Both the position numbers and the translations under genes were made by a program. The notes under the pieces were generated by a model. The model was given only the letters and a program-made list of their open reading frames with translations, had not been told where the DNA came from and searched no databases. Source: Nymphaea colorata (taxonomy: Eukaryota > Streptophyta > Magnoliopsida > Nymphaeales > Nymphaeaceae). Taken from it: DNA of 64,000 nucleotides. The stretch spans positions 3,796,001-3,860,000 of the forward strand of contig NC_045150.1 in the NCBI RefSeq assembly GCF_008831285.2, in the 5' to 3' direction. Each line of letters opens with the position of its first letter. The stretch's first letter is position 1. Below, in pieces: positions 1-11,926 of this stretch.

Positions 1-3000
1 TCATAGGTATCACTGGTATCAGTTTCAGTCATTATGGAGCATCCTGTAAATTTATACGGTAAAATTTGTGTATGTTTTCTTTTCATTTTTTTCTTTATAT
101 CATTTTGGTAAAGCTCAACATTGAAACTACAAAAGGTCTAACATATAAACATAAAATCATCATCAATGGGCCACAGTAATAAAAAAAATAGAAAAAAAAT
201 TAAAGATTGATAAGTGCCCACAAATATTTTGTGGGTCATAAAGCCTTTGATGTCTTGTGTTATATGATTTTCTTCACTTCTAAGAATGACAAAAGAAAGT
301 TTTACTTCATAGAGTCTAGAAATGCATATAGGATCAACTACAAATTCATGAATTTTCCACAAATTTTAGTCACATATCGACATGCACATGCAAATAACCC
401 AATGTTATAATCATAAGAACAAGTTGGAAGAGAATTAAAATAAACAAAAAAATGTGATGACCACTCAGTACTTGATCTCTTATTGTTATTATATGTTCAT
501 AAGCTATTATCTTTGCATAAGTTGATGAACATGAAGACATGACAAAAGAAAGGCCGCTTCAGTCTTTCCATATATTGGACCACTTCTATCTTCTATTTTT
601 TTATGTTCTTAGTTTCTCACAAGTTACTTCTTTATTGAAATGAAGAGCATGGTCAATGTAATGTTCTATACTAGGGAAACATAACTAAAAGAGTTTCAAG
701 ACTAGACAAATTGACATCTAACTTTATTGTCGGACACAAAATTGCTTTTCTGATTCATATAGCCATGAACTCTTTGAGAAGAAAGTGTTTTACCTCCAGG
801 AGCTGTCAAAATAGATTTCACAGCACAACCTGTTCTTATCTCACAACTCCATTTCTCCAATTCAACTCTTATCTGTTATTGTTCAAAGGACCAAATGTAA
901 TAGCATTAAAGTTCAAGAGATGAAACATTTATTCACCTCATTTACTATATGACCGAGAATCTGCAAACCTTCTTAATATATGCATGCGAGCGATCCTTCA
1001 CGGTGAACCATTGTGGCCGCCCAAATACCTGCAACATGATACATGAACCTTCTTTGAGGAACAACAAAGAATTATATAACAAATTCAGCAAGTGGGCAAA
1101 AATGTTTCTTGCTCAATCTTAGTGGGGATTACTCTTTGAGGTAAAAGCAATGGAGAAGGCTATCATTATTACTCTTCTTTGATTCTGAAAACTAAATCCT
1201 TTCTCACAAGAAAAATCCAAACTTCTTGTGTGTCCTAACCCCAAATGGATTTGGCAATCATTCATTTTCTTTGGCCATCACCAAGTAAAGCCTTCCACTT
1301 AACCAAGCAGCCATTGGTCTGATTGCTTCAACTCGAAGGAACCCTTTAACAATCATCATGATCTACCCTAGATGAAATAATGAAGAGACTTCCACTCGAC
1401 CTTTTCATTCCCATACTACAACAATAGTTTCGATTCGACCTTCCTCATCAAGTGTTTGAAGGATGCGTCCTAGCTTTATTATGGTCTCAAACAAATAATA
1501 CCCACAACTCTTGCAAATTGTGATTATTCTTTTGCAATTGCTCCAAGGAAAGAATGATAGCCTTGGACTGCCATTTCAGGCACCCGAATTTTGGAGTTTA
1601 GGTGAACCATTGGCCATGTTGGTTGTCATGATAGAGAGCGATCCCTAGCACTATTGGATTGGAAAACTTCAAGTCTTCAAATAAACTATCATGTGGGCTG
1701 CATTCAGGTGCCTCAAAAAATACAAGGTTCATTTAAAGAAAAAAAAAAGAAATTTGCTTACTTGGTAGGAAGATCGCTATTGGTCTGAATTTGGTCTGAA
1801 GATTTTTTAAAATTGAAAGCGTCAAAGATCAGTGGAGATAGGACTTTTTTTGCTTTTCGTTTTGCTAAGGGGCACTTGAGTCACCAATTTGGGTCTAGTG
1901 ACGACACTGCATGTGGCTAGATGTCATGTCCAACTTCATTTCAATGAAATTTTTGATAGACTAGTTTGGGATGAAACCAAGTCCATCCCATATGTAACAA
2001 ATTTTCTTATCCTAAATGTGCTTCATTTGCAGCCTTCTGACAAGGGTCTCGTTTCCTTCCTTCTCCACCCATATAAGTGAAGCAAAAAATTTATGAATGA
2101 GGAGGTTACAGGCACTTGAAGGGCATGATGGTTTCGGCAGAATGAGAGCACACAGTAAGCAGAGCAGTTGAGCATTTGTTCAGAGGAGCACGACCAAACT
2201 GAGGAACACATCGGGATCTGCAGCCCAAGCACATCTTTTTCATGATTCAACAGTTGGATTAAAATTATGGTTGTCAATGCAAGATGAAGTAAGATAAAAT
2301 GAAGGTGAATGTGTCAAGACTTACAAATTAATGGTCCCGAAATGCATCAGAGTAACCCAGTGACTTGATGAACTGTCCAAGTGTCTCACTACGATCGAGG
2401 TCAAGGTTGTTCTCATGTTGCTCAAGGTACCTACAAAAGCAAGTGCCTTCTTCGATTTAGTACCACTTCAACGAACTAGTGTTTCTTATTGCTTTCATTC
2501 TTCTTGAGAGATTTGTCATCTTCCTTATGAGATTAGCTTATATTCCACTTTCCATAGTTGTCCTACAACTTGCTTTCCAGGACTCTTGAACTAGTTGGCT
2601 ATGCGATTCACTTTAACGGCAGATTTTGACTTAGCTGCTTGGTTTTCATTTTTCAATGTCTTTACTCAATTTTTTGATAAATAAAATCTGAAAAAGTCCA
2701 TGGTTCTACTGGTTGTGTCATGTTCGGATATAGTCATTGGGAGAAATTGTTTTTGAGGTTTGCTATTCTGTTTTGGTGATCATCATTTGTTTGCTTGTCT
2801 ATTAGCCAGTTGCAAAAATAGCTCTTAGGTGAACATTGTTCATCTTGTTTGTTTTGCCATGGAACTTTCCTTGATTTTGAATCACAGTTCCACTTCTACA
2901 ATGGAATAGCATGTGTTCAAACATGGCCTAAGGTTTTTTCTTATGTCGAATGATTTTAACATTGTTTCGAGTCAGTCAAGAATGTCAAGTGAGATATACG

Positions 3001-4833
3001 CTAGGATTAAGATGAAAAGTTTTGGCAAATCTATAAAATAATATGTACGATGGGTGTACAAATCCATGAAATACATGTGAGCTAAGAACTTAGAATTATA
3101 AAACCACATCAAAATTTTAGGGCACATGAAAAGCATATGTTTAGTACACTGAGCCAAAAAAACCAACAGTATATTTGTATCTGATTACAAATAGGATGTG
3201 AATGTTATTACTGAATCTTAATATTTGAGTATGTCTTTTATTTGAATATCAGTTAAGTTATATTCCAATAGTTGGCATCTCTCATGCAGGATCTCAAATT
3301 GATTCTCTTAGGAGATTGAAAGAAGTAAAGTGCTTCGATCTTAAAGCACCTGCTAGTGCACTTATGTTGGTGTAATATTATTATACAAGCACTAGTTGTG
3401 CATACTCACAGTTTACCAACAACTTATCGGTTGATGGAGAAAAAGAAAGAGATTATTTCATATCCTAATTCAAACATGCCCTTGTTTTTTATTTACAATA
3501 AATTGGCCAAAAGTAATTTCATCCACAAGTATGAGACCTAAACTGGTGCCAATTTAAGAGTAACAGGGATTTTTTCATTGAGAAAAAGCCATCCATTGAT
3601 TTCGAAGCCTACCTCAAGACATCGCTTTTGAATTTGATTATCTCTCGGAGCATTCGGTAGAAGGAAGGTCTAAAGGCATTTTTCTTCTGGGCAAAAAGGC
3701 TGGACAGCCCATTCCTACTCCCCCACTCACATGTCCTACCTTCATCCAAACTCACTGAGAAGGACATGTCACTTCTTTGCACATTAACTCCAAGGTTTTC
3801 GAAAAGCTCCATCATATTGGGATAAGTGACCTGAACACAAACCTTAAGTCAATTTCATTAACATGATCACTAGAAAATAAGATTGTGTATGAATTAATTT
3901 ATCTGAAAGTTATACTTATGATTGCTCAAAGAGACAGTACAGTTGGCTAGCTGGTGAAATTCCTGTCAACAGTTTGATTCTGTGGGCTCTATTCCTCTGG
4001 ACTGTAAACAGTGACAATGATAGCACCCTAGTTGATGAGGTGTATTTTCTCTATCCCAAGTACCGAAGCAGCCCTAGGCCTAGAGGCAAGGAAAAATAAG
4101 ATGGGGAGAGTTTTGGCTCCTCGGACATCAAACTCCTATTGTCTGTTCCTTTTTTCTCTTTGAGAGGCAAGTCAAGGTTAAACAGCTCTCTACAAGTTTA
4201 TGCCAAGAGATGCAACCCATGCCCTGTTTTACTTAAAAATTATTGGTATTTGACTCTTGAACCTTGACTGATAAGTCTTAAGTTCAAACACCTAACTAAA
4301 CAGACAGAGCGATTGTTGGCATGATTCATTTTCTTGTGAAATACAAGAAAAGTCTGCAATAAAATTGAGAGTGCAGGAACTATTTTTTACTTGCGAATTA
4401 TCTAACACAAGTGACTAGTGCACCTAAAATCAATATATATAATGTGTATATCAAAGTGTATATAGGATGTAAACAACTACGATATGGTGTTGCTGTTTTT
4501 TTTTTTTTCTTTTTGCTACATCCATTTTGACTTAATCTAATTTTTTTACATATTTCAATACAATTCATGTGGAAACCAATTACAACACTAAGTTTATGCT
4601 TGTTTATGAACAGAAGAATAAGAAGAAGGAGACACGTATAGGTGCAATAATTGTCATACTCCATTGAACACCATAAATCCAAGGTCCAAATCGACACCAT
4701 TGGCATGGACGGTGTGAGCATGGCCACCCAGGTGATCTGCTTTCTCGTAGAGAACCACATGAACTCCAGCCTTGGCCAAGATATAAGCGGAAACCAGGCC
4801 ACTCACTCCGCCACCAATCACCGCAACCCTCAT
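1..4833 (-). pseudogene. Cyclopropane-fatty-acid-synthase-like gene, 5' part (FAD/amine-oxidase domain), with a premature stop; continues beyond the window
   Basis: Plant cyclopropane fatty acid synthases fuse an N-terminal FAD-dependent amine-oxidase-like domain to a C-terminal SAM-dependent methylenating domain acting on membrane-lipid acyl chains. Only the N-terminal domain is visible. Minus-strand exons: 4833-4660 (58 aa, Rossmann motif VIGGGVSGL near residue 5, then LYEKADHLGGHA), 3830-3613 (VTYPNMMELF, SFSVSLDEG, CEWGSRNGL), 2430-2325 (YLEQHENN, ETLGQFIKS), 2217-2116 (VWSCSSEQ, VLSFCRNHH), 1028-969 (FGRPQWFTV), 872-794 (CEIRTGCAV) and 43-1 (cut by the window edge). Every junction has GT/AG and compatible phase, and exon lengths match the family. 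In exon 3, however, the Tyr codon of the family's FQKAYL motif is TAA (2330-2328), so translation would stop at codon 165. The start ATG at 4833 gives the family's usual N-terminus. Family assignment is firm; pseudogene status rests on this one stop plus local divergence (FRDH in place of FQKA). Confidence 0.75.
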
Positions 4834-4846
4834 CTTTGTTTCACCT
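4834..4846 (-). other. Possible 3' splice site of a leader intron just before the CFA-like ATG
   Basis: Reading the minus strand, the run GTTTTGCAG ends at 4845 and is followed by GTGAAACAAAG and then the start ATG at 4833. This is a good acceptor context 11 nt before the start codon. It suggests the 5' leader is spliced and that the promoter lies further right. A candidate leader exon at 7502-7620 would supply the donor. The intron would be about 2.66 kb and would contain the MITE at 4875-5273. This is inference. Confidence 0.3.
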
Positions 4847-4874
4847 GCAAAACCATCTAGCAATTTCTTTATTT

Positions 4875-5273
4875 AGGGGGTGTTTGAAGAGACTGGAATT
4901 GTGGCATTCTAGAATTAAAATTATAATTTTTGATGACATGAACATTATCAAACAAAGAATTTTGATTCGAGAATTATAGGCTTATTCTTAATCAAAATTC
5001 TCGAATTCTAATTCTGTCCTAGGTTGGTGGAATTATGATGATTCCAGAATATTGGATTTTTTTCATCTCTTTAGGACACATATCAATTATAGAACTTTAC
5101 TTCCTGTTTATCAATCAAACACATCATTGTCAAAATTTGGCATCGAAATTCCATACTAGCAATAGTAAAGAGAAACAAGAATTGGAAATTTTATTCTAAT
5201 TCCAGTTTGAGGTGGAATATTATTTGTAGAATTTTAATTCTAGAATCACAATTAAGGTTATCAAATGCCCCCT
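4875..5273. mobile_element. MITE with AGGGGG/CCCCCT termini, about 400 bp
   Basis: The two ends are imperfect inverted repeats of each other. The left end starts AGGGGGTGTTTGA and contains TTCTAGAATTAAAATT; the right end contains AATTTTAATTCTAGAA and finishes TCAAATGCCCCCT. Foldback similarity extends well into the element and no coding capacity is seen. The GGGGGTGTTTGA-type end resembles Tourist/PIF-Harbinger MITEs, but the flanks (TTTA left, TATG right) do not give a clean target-site duplication, so the superfamily is tentative. It lies about 40 bp upstream of the CFA-like start codon. Confidence 0.7.
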
Positions 5274-6212
5274 ATGACCTTGCCTACAAAGGACCTGCAC
5301 ACTGAACGAGTGTGTATTGATACTATATAAAAGGAAGGGTTGTGCCCAACACCTAATTCCACTTCTTTGTCTGAATCCTGCCAACCTGACCAGCGAAAGC
5401 AAAGCTTTCCAAGTGCTTTTTGAGTCAAGGAGTTTTTTGGCTGAAGGGCCCTTAGGTCACCAACCTAGGTCTAGTGCGGGCACTTCAATGTGAAATGAAC
5501 TTATCCAAACCAAGATATTAGTGTAGCGAAAAGTTTGGACCTTGATTGCTGGACAGATGGTGAGGGTTCAATTCTCATGAGCACCACTCTTAATGAACTC
5601 ATTGGACTCCCTAGGCAGAAGACAAAGAAAAATGTACGCTTTATAGAAGACAGTGACTATGTATCTCCTCCAACCAGGGTGAAGGGAAGGGAGGGCTGGC
5701 AAGGGCCATGGCCCTTCCTCAAGTTTCAAAATTTTCAAATTTACGTATGATTTTTTTTATTAGTTCTGCCCTAGTAAAATTTTAGAAAAAATAGAGATTT
5801 CCGCCCTCTAAAAAATTTCAAAAATTTTATTTAGTAGTCGCATGATTGTTCTACCTCCTAATATGAAATCCTGGCTCTGTCCCTGCCTCTGACTGGAATA
5901 TTGAAAAGTCTAAATCAAAACTGAGAGAGAGTTGGCAACAGGGAAAGGTCGTTAGTCACCAGGTTGGGTCTGAGCTGAGTCTGGCTAAAACATTGACCCA
6001 CCTGCACACGAGCCACACAATCAGTTGATCGGCAACTGGGTGATTTGATTTAAATGGATCATGTCAGATCCAAACCATAAACAAATTAACACTATCTTCA
6101 TCAATTTGTCAAGAAAAAATTTCCCTTCCTTATTCTTAGGAATCTAAAGAAAATACACAAATCCATCATATATCAAAAACCTCAATGTACTCACAACCCT
6201 AGCAAAATAAAA
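5274..6212. other. Intergenic or leader-intron sequence, no gene
   Basis: No credible coding segment on either strand. The motif around 5449-5476 (GGTCACCAACCTAGGTCTAGTG-like) is similar to 1872-1900 and loosely to 5947-5970, so a short dispersed repeat is present. The rest shows nothing recognisable. Confidence 0.4.
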
Positions 6213-6989
6213 TCAAACTTTATTTACTTTAAATCTGGTACAAGATCTGATCCCAATTTAAACTTGTTTTTTAATATCGATTATATTCCTGGGCACGTTC
6301 GTATTGTTTTCACAATACCAATATGCGATTAAGGTTCGGATCCGCAAAGCCCAGTACAAAACGGTTTGGATTATATTTGCACGAGATCCGCAAAAATGAA
6401 GTGGTGGCGCACTTAATTAGGCAGGTCGTCCTTTTGAGGTTGGACGGCCATGTGAAGGACAAAAGATACGTTCGGCCTGCGCTGTCAAAGACAAAGACAC
6501 GCTGCAAACATAAGGGGGCAGAAGTTGGTACTTAATGGCGTCACGTGGAAATATGTATGGGGACAGGACGCGGAACGCGCCATGGCACAGGACGCGGAAC
6601 AGGCTGTTCCCGTTCTGCACGTTACATCGGCATCAATAGTACTGAAAACTCTCGACCCTCGAGTGAAAGACGAAGATAAATGTATACATCACAGTGTAAT
6701 GTGGAAAAAAATATATCAAGAATTTGATGTAATGTAGAAAATACTATGAGGAGGTGAAAAACACTTCCTCTTTCCCTTTGAGGCCAAAGTCCCTTCCTTT
6801 TCCATTTTCTCTTTTAGGCATTCTATCAAATTTTTGAGTCACCACAATGTGATTATGACCCTTTCAATAAAACTTTATTGGGCTGGTGTGGATGAATAGT
6901 ATCCCACATCAGCCGCCATGTATCTCTGCTACTGGTCTAGCAAAGTAGTGTCTATGAAGATCGAATTAAGGGCGAGACTTTCAACAGCC

Positions 6990-7300
6990 TACCAGTCGGA
7001 TCGGCTATGGGAAATCCACCACGTGTTGTGCCATCAAAACAAATCATAAGCCAAATGTTTCAACCTAAGATGCCATTGGAACTTGGGGCCCGAAGGCCAA
7101 TCCATTGCTCTCCTTTGGCCATTTTGAGAACACATGGAGAGGGGCGATGCATAGCTTGATACCCAGGCAGACGTGCCCTTGGCCGAACGGCCTTGGACGC
7201 AACTTGCATTAAAAAACTCGAAGATTCGTGGGATTCTGCAATTCACGCCAAGTATTGCATTTCGCTACGTTCTTCATCGAGGTGGAAGCCAAGATATTGT
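6990..7300 (-). pseudogene. Nuclear rDNA fragment: most of 5.8S rRNA plus ITS2-like sequence
   Basis: Read on the minus strand, 7299-7156 follows the plant 5.8S rRNA from the ATATC...GGC region near its 5' end. It includes the conserved stretches GATGAAGAACGTAGCGAAAT, GAATTGCAGAATCCC and GGGCACGTCTGCCTGGGT. Several substitutions and missing 5' bases show it is not a functional gene. Beyond it, about 7155-6990 keeps ITS2-like features such as GCATCGCCCC and ACGTGGTGG. It is absent from the equivalent point of duplication copy B (near 12530-12570), so it was gained by copy A or lost from copy B. Confidence 0.85.
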
Positions 7301-7501
7301 GCTAGAAAAGTTTGGTATATTGATGAAACCAAGATGTTAGTGCAAGCATTGACACAGCGTTGAATGCTAAGGGTAGGGGCTTCGGTTCTTTTGTTGGGTG
7401 ACCAGATAAAATATTCTTCTTACACAATCAACAATGACACTACACTATATCACTTCAAAATGAAATAGTGAATGTAACCTAATGAGAAATGGAGCAGTTA
7501 C

Positions 7502-7620
7502 CTTGCCTTCTTAGCCCAGCAATATTGATAGTGAAGAAATTATTCTGCCTTGATTCCTTAAAAGGCAATCGCCCTTCCTTGGTGAACTCACGGTTCAAAA
7601 GCTGGTCGAAGTAAATCTGA
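7502..7620 (-). other. Candidate 5' leader exon, possibly of the CFA-like gene
   Basis: About 30 bp downstream of a minus-strand TATA-like box the sequence runs to a good donor, GGCAAG|GTAACTG, at 7502/7501. The segment has an open reading (...LNREFTKEGRL...NNFFTINIAGL) that is partly conserved in the duplicated copy at 12741-12860, but it lacks a clear ATG. I read it as a spliced leader whose acceptor would be at 4845. It could instead be the first exon of another lost gene. Confidence 0.3.
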
Positions 7621-7644
7621 AGGAAGAACCACGATATTGAAGAG

Positions 7645-7654
7645 CCTTATATAG
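7645..7654 (-). promoter_or_regulatory. TATA-box-like site, CTATATAAGG on the minus strand
   Basis: A canonical-looking TATA element lies about 30 bp upstream of a presumed leader. In duplication copy B the corresponding place (near 12888-12898) has lost the core TATATA bases, reading GAGCCTCATAG in place of GAGCCTTATATAG. If this is the promoter of the CFA-like gene, copy B's promoter is damaged. Confidence 0.35.
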
Positions 7655-8860
7655 AGAAACAAAGAGAACGAGATAGAGAGAGAGACGGGGAGACAATGAG
7701 TGGATGGCCTTCCTTTGTTGGGCTTTCATTATCTTCTTCATTTTGTTAGTCCTGTAGAATTGACAATTGCCATCCATTGTAGTTTTTCGAAAAAGATGTG
7801 CCCCGTAAATCAAGCCTTCATTTGTTCATCCATTGATAAATAATCTATTATTCCTTCAAGTTGGTGAAGAGAATTATAGGTTAGAAGAGCTATAAGACAT
7901 GTTGCTGCCAATGTTATTAGAAGCGCACGCATGACGCATCATGTGCATCATCTCACAGTTTGTGTTTGATGCGCGCGCATCCGTACTCATCAGGCACAAA
8001 TAATTTTTTTAGAAGGTTATGATATTTTTTGTAATGCTTTAACGTTATTTTTGACATTTTAATAGTTTATCTCTATGATATTACTGCCAAATCAGTTTGC
8101 TTAATGACTTGACATATCAGTTGATATGCATGACCTCTCGCATGACTTCTCGTACATGTTTTTATTTGCTTATTTTTTAGATGTTTTATTACAAAGTAAC
8201 TTAAATATTTTAAATTAATTTTGAAAAATAAAAGTACTAAACCCATCTTACCAGTGTGTTGTATTGACAAAGGAACGACAAAATTTCAAGTAAACATAAA
8301 AAAAAAAGTTAAAGTGAAAAAAAAGAAGAGAAATCAGGTTTAAGTAAACATAAAAAGTTAAAAAAGGAATTAAAAAAGGGTTGAGTTGAGCTCAACATAA
8401 ACATAAACACAAACATGGCTGAGCTGAGACTCTACATGCATTAGTGAATGAAATGTTAAGTAACCGCGGTTTAGCTTTTTTGAAAATTAATTTTTAAATA
8501 ATAATAGATCCAACAACTGAGCCATATGTCAACAAATGTCTAGAGAAGTCAAATACGTGATGCAAAAGCTTTTTAGTAACCACGATTTCCTTTTCTTTAA
8601 TTCTCCCCCCTAACTTTTCAGTTAGTCACATCGTTTCTGTCATATTTTTTTTTAGGAATACATTGTGAGTATTTCATCATCAATATACCAATGTGTTCTA
8701 CGTAATGTCATCAAAATTGGTTTTTTAGTAGAATCAAAAAGCTTATTATTGAGTGAATCCGCTAAATCAAATTGAAATCACAAGTTTTTGTGAATTGGAT
8801 TAATTAAAACACATATTATTTATTTTAAAATTTGTAAAATGATAATAATACCCACTTTAC

Positions 8861-8896
8861 ATAATAATAGTAATAATAATAATAATAATAATAGTC
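8861..8896. repeat. (AAT)n microsatellite
   Basis: A run of TAA/AAT triplets in an AT-rich stretch. A shorter, interrupted version occurs at about 15096-15116 in duplication copy B. Confidence 0.85.
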
Positions 8897-9178
8897 AATA
8901 TATTAATCTAATAACATTACCTTAATAATAATATTTTAATAGAAAAATACTTCGATCATGTTTGACAAGGGAAATGCTCTTGCCCCCATTTTTTATTTTT
9001 TTATCGTCATTCTCTGATACCCTGCCCCTCTTGTTGGAAATATATATTTTTTTCTATCAAAACATGAGAAACTAATAGATTAAATATAACATGGGAATAT
9101 GCACCTTTCAACGATTCCCAGGTATTCAAGAAAGTGGCCAATTTTTACCCTTTGGCTCTGCTAACTAAGGTATATGAA

Positions 9179-9950
9179 CACTACAAAAAAAAAAGGTTTT
9201 TATCGACTCAAAAAAAAAATTAATAAAAATAAGCATAAATAGTGTTTTACCATTACCATTAGTAAAATAGTGTCATTGATACTTTTACTAACATTCTGAC
9301 ATTATGTTAATAAAAATTAACCTTTTAGTGACACGAAAGAATAAATGTCACTGAAAATTGATTTTGACATTTTATATCTGTCGTTTTTACTGGTGCAAGA
9401 ATCCGTCACTAAAACTGTAACAGTTTAACTGATGGAATGTTTGCGTCCCTGAAAAAGCTTTTCATTGATGCGAACGTTGTGCCACTAAAAGCAAGCGACC
9501 TATAGCCATTTCACCGCTATAGGTCTCATTATTATTCCAAACAAAGGAACAAAAAAAGAAACCAAAAATTAATAAAAGTGCTAAATAAAATTCATAACAA
9601 TGGGAAATAAGAAAAAGAATAAAAAAAAAAACTCTCGACAAAATTTAGTATCTATAGTTGAAGTCGCAATTGGCATAATCTTTTTTGCAATATAATCTAA
9701 AATAAAATAAGTAATAAAAATGAGCATATAAAATACATGTAGAAAGAGAGACTGAGGGAGAGAGAGAGAGAGAGAAAGAGAGAGGATGAAGGAGAGAGAG
9801 CGAGAGGAACATGCCTTCGAACGAATATGATTGAGAAAATAAGAAAGAAAATGTGTGAACAAGAAGTGGGCACGTCCAATTTTATAACCCAGCTACAGAT
9901 TTTCTGACGCGAATGTTCTCGTGTCACCACAAGTTTAAGCATGGGCAGGA
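9179..9950. mobile_element. CACTA-like non-autonomous element remnant (copy A)
   Basis: The segment begins CACTACAAAAAAA, the typical end of plant CACTA (CMC/En-Spm) elements. It then shows repeated subterminal-type motifs (TAGTGACAC, GTCACTGAAAA, GTCACTAAAA, GCCACTAAAAGC) spaced over 400 bp. I did not find a matching inverted end or a 3-bp target duplication, so boundaries are approximate. The duplicated counterpart is 15370-16090. Confidence 0.4.
9755..9803. repeat. (GA)n-rich microsatellite
   Basis: Interrupted GAGAGA run. The related B-copy sequence near 16190-16230 has decayed to CTCTCTC-rich sequence on the opposite strand in a rearranged segment. Confidence 0.8.
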
Positions 9951-11042
9951 AAGGAGGGGCTGATTGAAAAAATGCCTAGAGTAAAAAGGGTCACCTGTTT
10001 TAATTAAGCACTGAAACGGGTAGTCATCTCCATATGTTTATTATATCTGACTCCTTTAATAATGTCATAAATGCCTATAGCATAAGGTCACTGGCCTCTT
10101 TTTTCGGAATTATTAGTATCATTGGCCGATTCTCTAAGAATTGGCCGATTTATGGCTGACTGTAAAAAAACTGTCGATTCTTTGAGGCTTTCTAATCAGA
10201 TCTTCCACCGAATTGAAAAGGATCTGATTACATTTAAGTCGGCCAATTCAGACTAATTTTAATAAGTGAATTCATGAATATGCCAAACAGAATATTTATA
10301 CTCACATGGTATTCCTAATGTTAAACAGCTCTTTAGGTTAATATATAATTTCATGAACGGTGAACACATGAGGCACAAATTTACTGATCTGTGACAACCA
10401 TATTTTTTGGTCTGCAAAATAAACTCCAAAAATAATTCCAAGCTACAATACTCAAGTACCCAATTTTCTAAATTTACTACCAAAATTAGCCTTGTACTTT
10501 TCGAAATTATGAACTTTTTCTTCTTACTTATGAACGAGAGAAAGGTCACACTTATTAGCATATGTATATGTACTTAATGACTTATAAATCACTCCGCACA
10601 ATAAATCAATCTGATCCCATGAATGTGTAGATGTTGTATCAGGGTTTGTACTTAATGACTCAAATTAAACCGACGGCTAAGCAGCAAGCATACGTACGTA
10701 CGTCAAATTTGTAGGCAGCTGGTAAAACATATTTTTAGTACTCAAAAATTTTCACCATATTTTGTACCATTGTATCGAATGGAACTGACTGACGTTGCGA
10801 GGTTTGAAGCTGTGGGATATAAGTTGAGTAAACATAGTGGAGAGTCTGCATCGAAATCTGGTACTATACGTAGCTGATACAAAATAATGGATCCCAGATC
10901 TATATTATATTAATACTTGGTCATATTCCAGTGGTACAATGTACATGTTGCTCCAGATTCAAAGGAAACATGGACTTGTGAAATGGGTGTTCATTGTTCT
11001 ATATTCAGACTATGGGTATCAGTAAAAAGGGACAAACAGAAA

Positions 11043-11149
11043 GACATATATATATATATATATATATATATGAGATTGGTACAGCAATGGAAACGGACAT
11101 ATATATATATATATATATATATATGAGATTGGTACAGCAATGGAAACGG
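11043..11149 (+). repeat. Two tandem units, each an (AT)n run plus GAGATTGGTACAGCAATGG
   Basis: Unit 1 (11043-11096) and unit 2 (11097-11149) each consist of an ACATATAT... run followed by the same unique 3' segment ending GGAAACGG. The unique part is identical between units, pointing to a recent duplication. The array sits at the junction between the two large tandem copies. Confidence 0.85.
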
Positions 11150-11293
11150 TAATATAAGTATGTGGTGCTATGTTGCTATGTTTCATGAATTCATGAATCT
11201 GTTTCAACATTTACTTTAATTAAACTTTATTTACTTTAAAACGATTTGGATTATATTTGCACGAGATCCGCAAAAATGAACTGGTGGCGCACT

Positions 11294-11621
11294 TATTGAA
11301 AAAATATAAAACAATAATAGAAAAGAGCTTAGAGATTAACGTGGAGCATATCTTCTTTACCCACGGAAGACCATCGGCCTTAAAATTGTTAAAGTATGTC
11401 AATCTCTTATATAGGCATTACAGCTGAGATAACTCCTTATTTTAAGGAGCTGTTACAAGATATTCATTATCTAGAAAACGGTTCCTTGATTTTTGCGTTT
11501 AGTTTTCATCATCAATGTCTTCCTCTTCCTCAATGGTTCCTTGATTTTTGTCTTTCCATTGAGTGCATTCACATCCTCAATGTCTTCAACGATTTCCTTG
11601 ATTTTGATCTACTCTTTATCA
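11294..11621 (-). repeat. 3' LTR of the TRIM
   Basis: Shares with 11927-12165 the blocks AAAGAGCTTAGAGATTAACG, GGCATTACAGCTGAGATAAC and the TGATAAAGAG terminus. It is about 90 bp longer because of repeated GGTTCCTTGATTTTTG-type units. Confidence 0.85.
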
Positions 11622-11914
11622 TGCCCCCTCAAATGGGTGGTGGGTAAACGACACCCCCTCAAACTGGGTGGTGGGTAAACGACACCCAGTTTGCCTCTTT
11701 TGATTTTCGGTGGTGGATCTGGATAAGGCTTTTGCACAAATATCGGCAACTTTGTAAGGCAGATCATGCTCTCGCGGCAATTCAGAAATCTCAAGTTTGA
11801 TTCCTTAAGATTTTATTCACAGGATCGAGTCCTAGCTTTGGTGAAGAAGGCAACGATCTCTTTGGTCATCTGCAGGCTATCTATGGACTTCATTCTTCTT
11901 CGTCCAAGCATCCT

Positions 11915-11926
11915 GCTCTGATACCA
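11915..11926 (-). other. Primer-binding site of the TRIM
   Basis: The minus strand reads TGGTATCAGAGC directly after the 5' LTR's terminal CA. This is the standard initiator Met-tRNA complement of plant LTR elements. Confidence 0.9.

Larger units (their letters stand above)
6213..11070 (+). repeat. Tandem segmental duplication, copy A (about 4.9 kb)
   Basis: Blocks of this interval recur in the same order and orientation in 11219-16545. Matching pairs include 6360-6410 with 11240-11295, 6475-6560 with 12168-12255, 7320-7360 with 12570-12610, 7500-7610 with 12740-12850, 8580-9560 with 14810-15690, 9570-9850 with 15715-16170, 10480-10575 with 16240-16330, and 10915-11030 with 16420-16525. Similarity by eye is roughly 80-90 percent with many indels. 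Copy A alone carries a 5.8S/ITS2 rDNA fragment (about 6990-7300) and extra sequence at 9960-10470. No intact gene lies in it, but a possible promoter and leader exon of the CFA-like gene does. Confidence 0.85.

Noticed and set aside
4398-4802. 134-codon minus-strand frame overlapping CFA-like exon 1
   Set aside because: It is out of frame with the recognisable Rossmann motif and runs through intron sequence and a poly-T tract.
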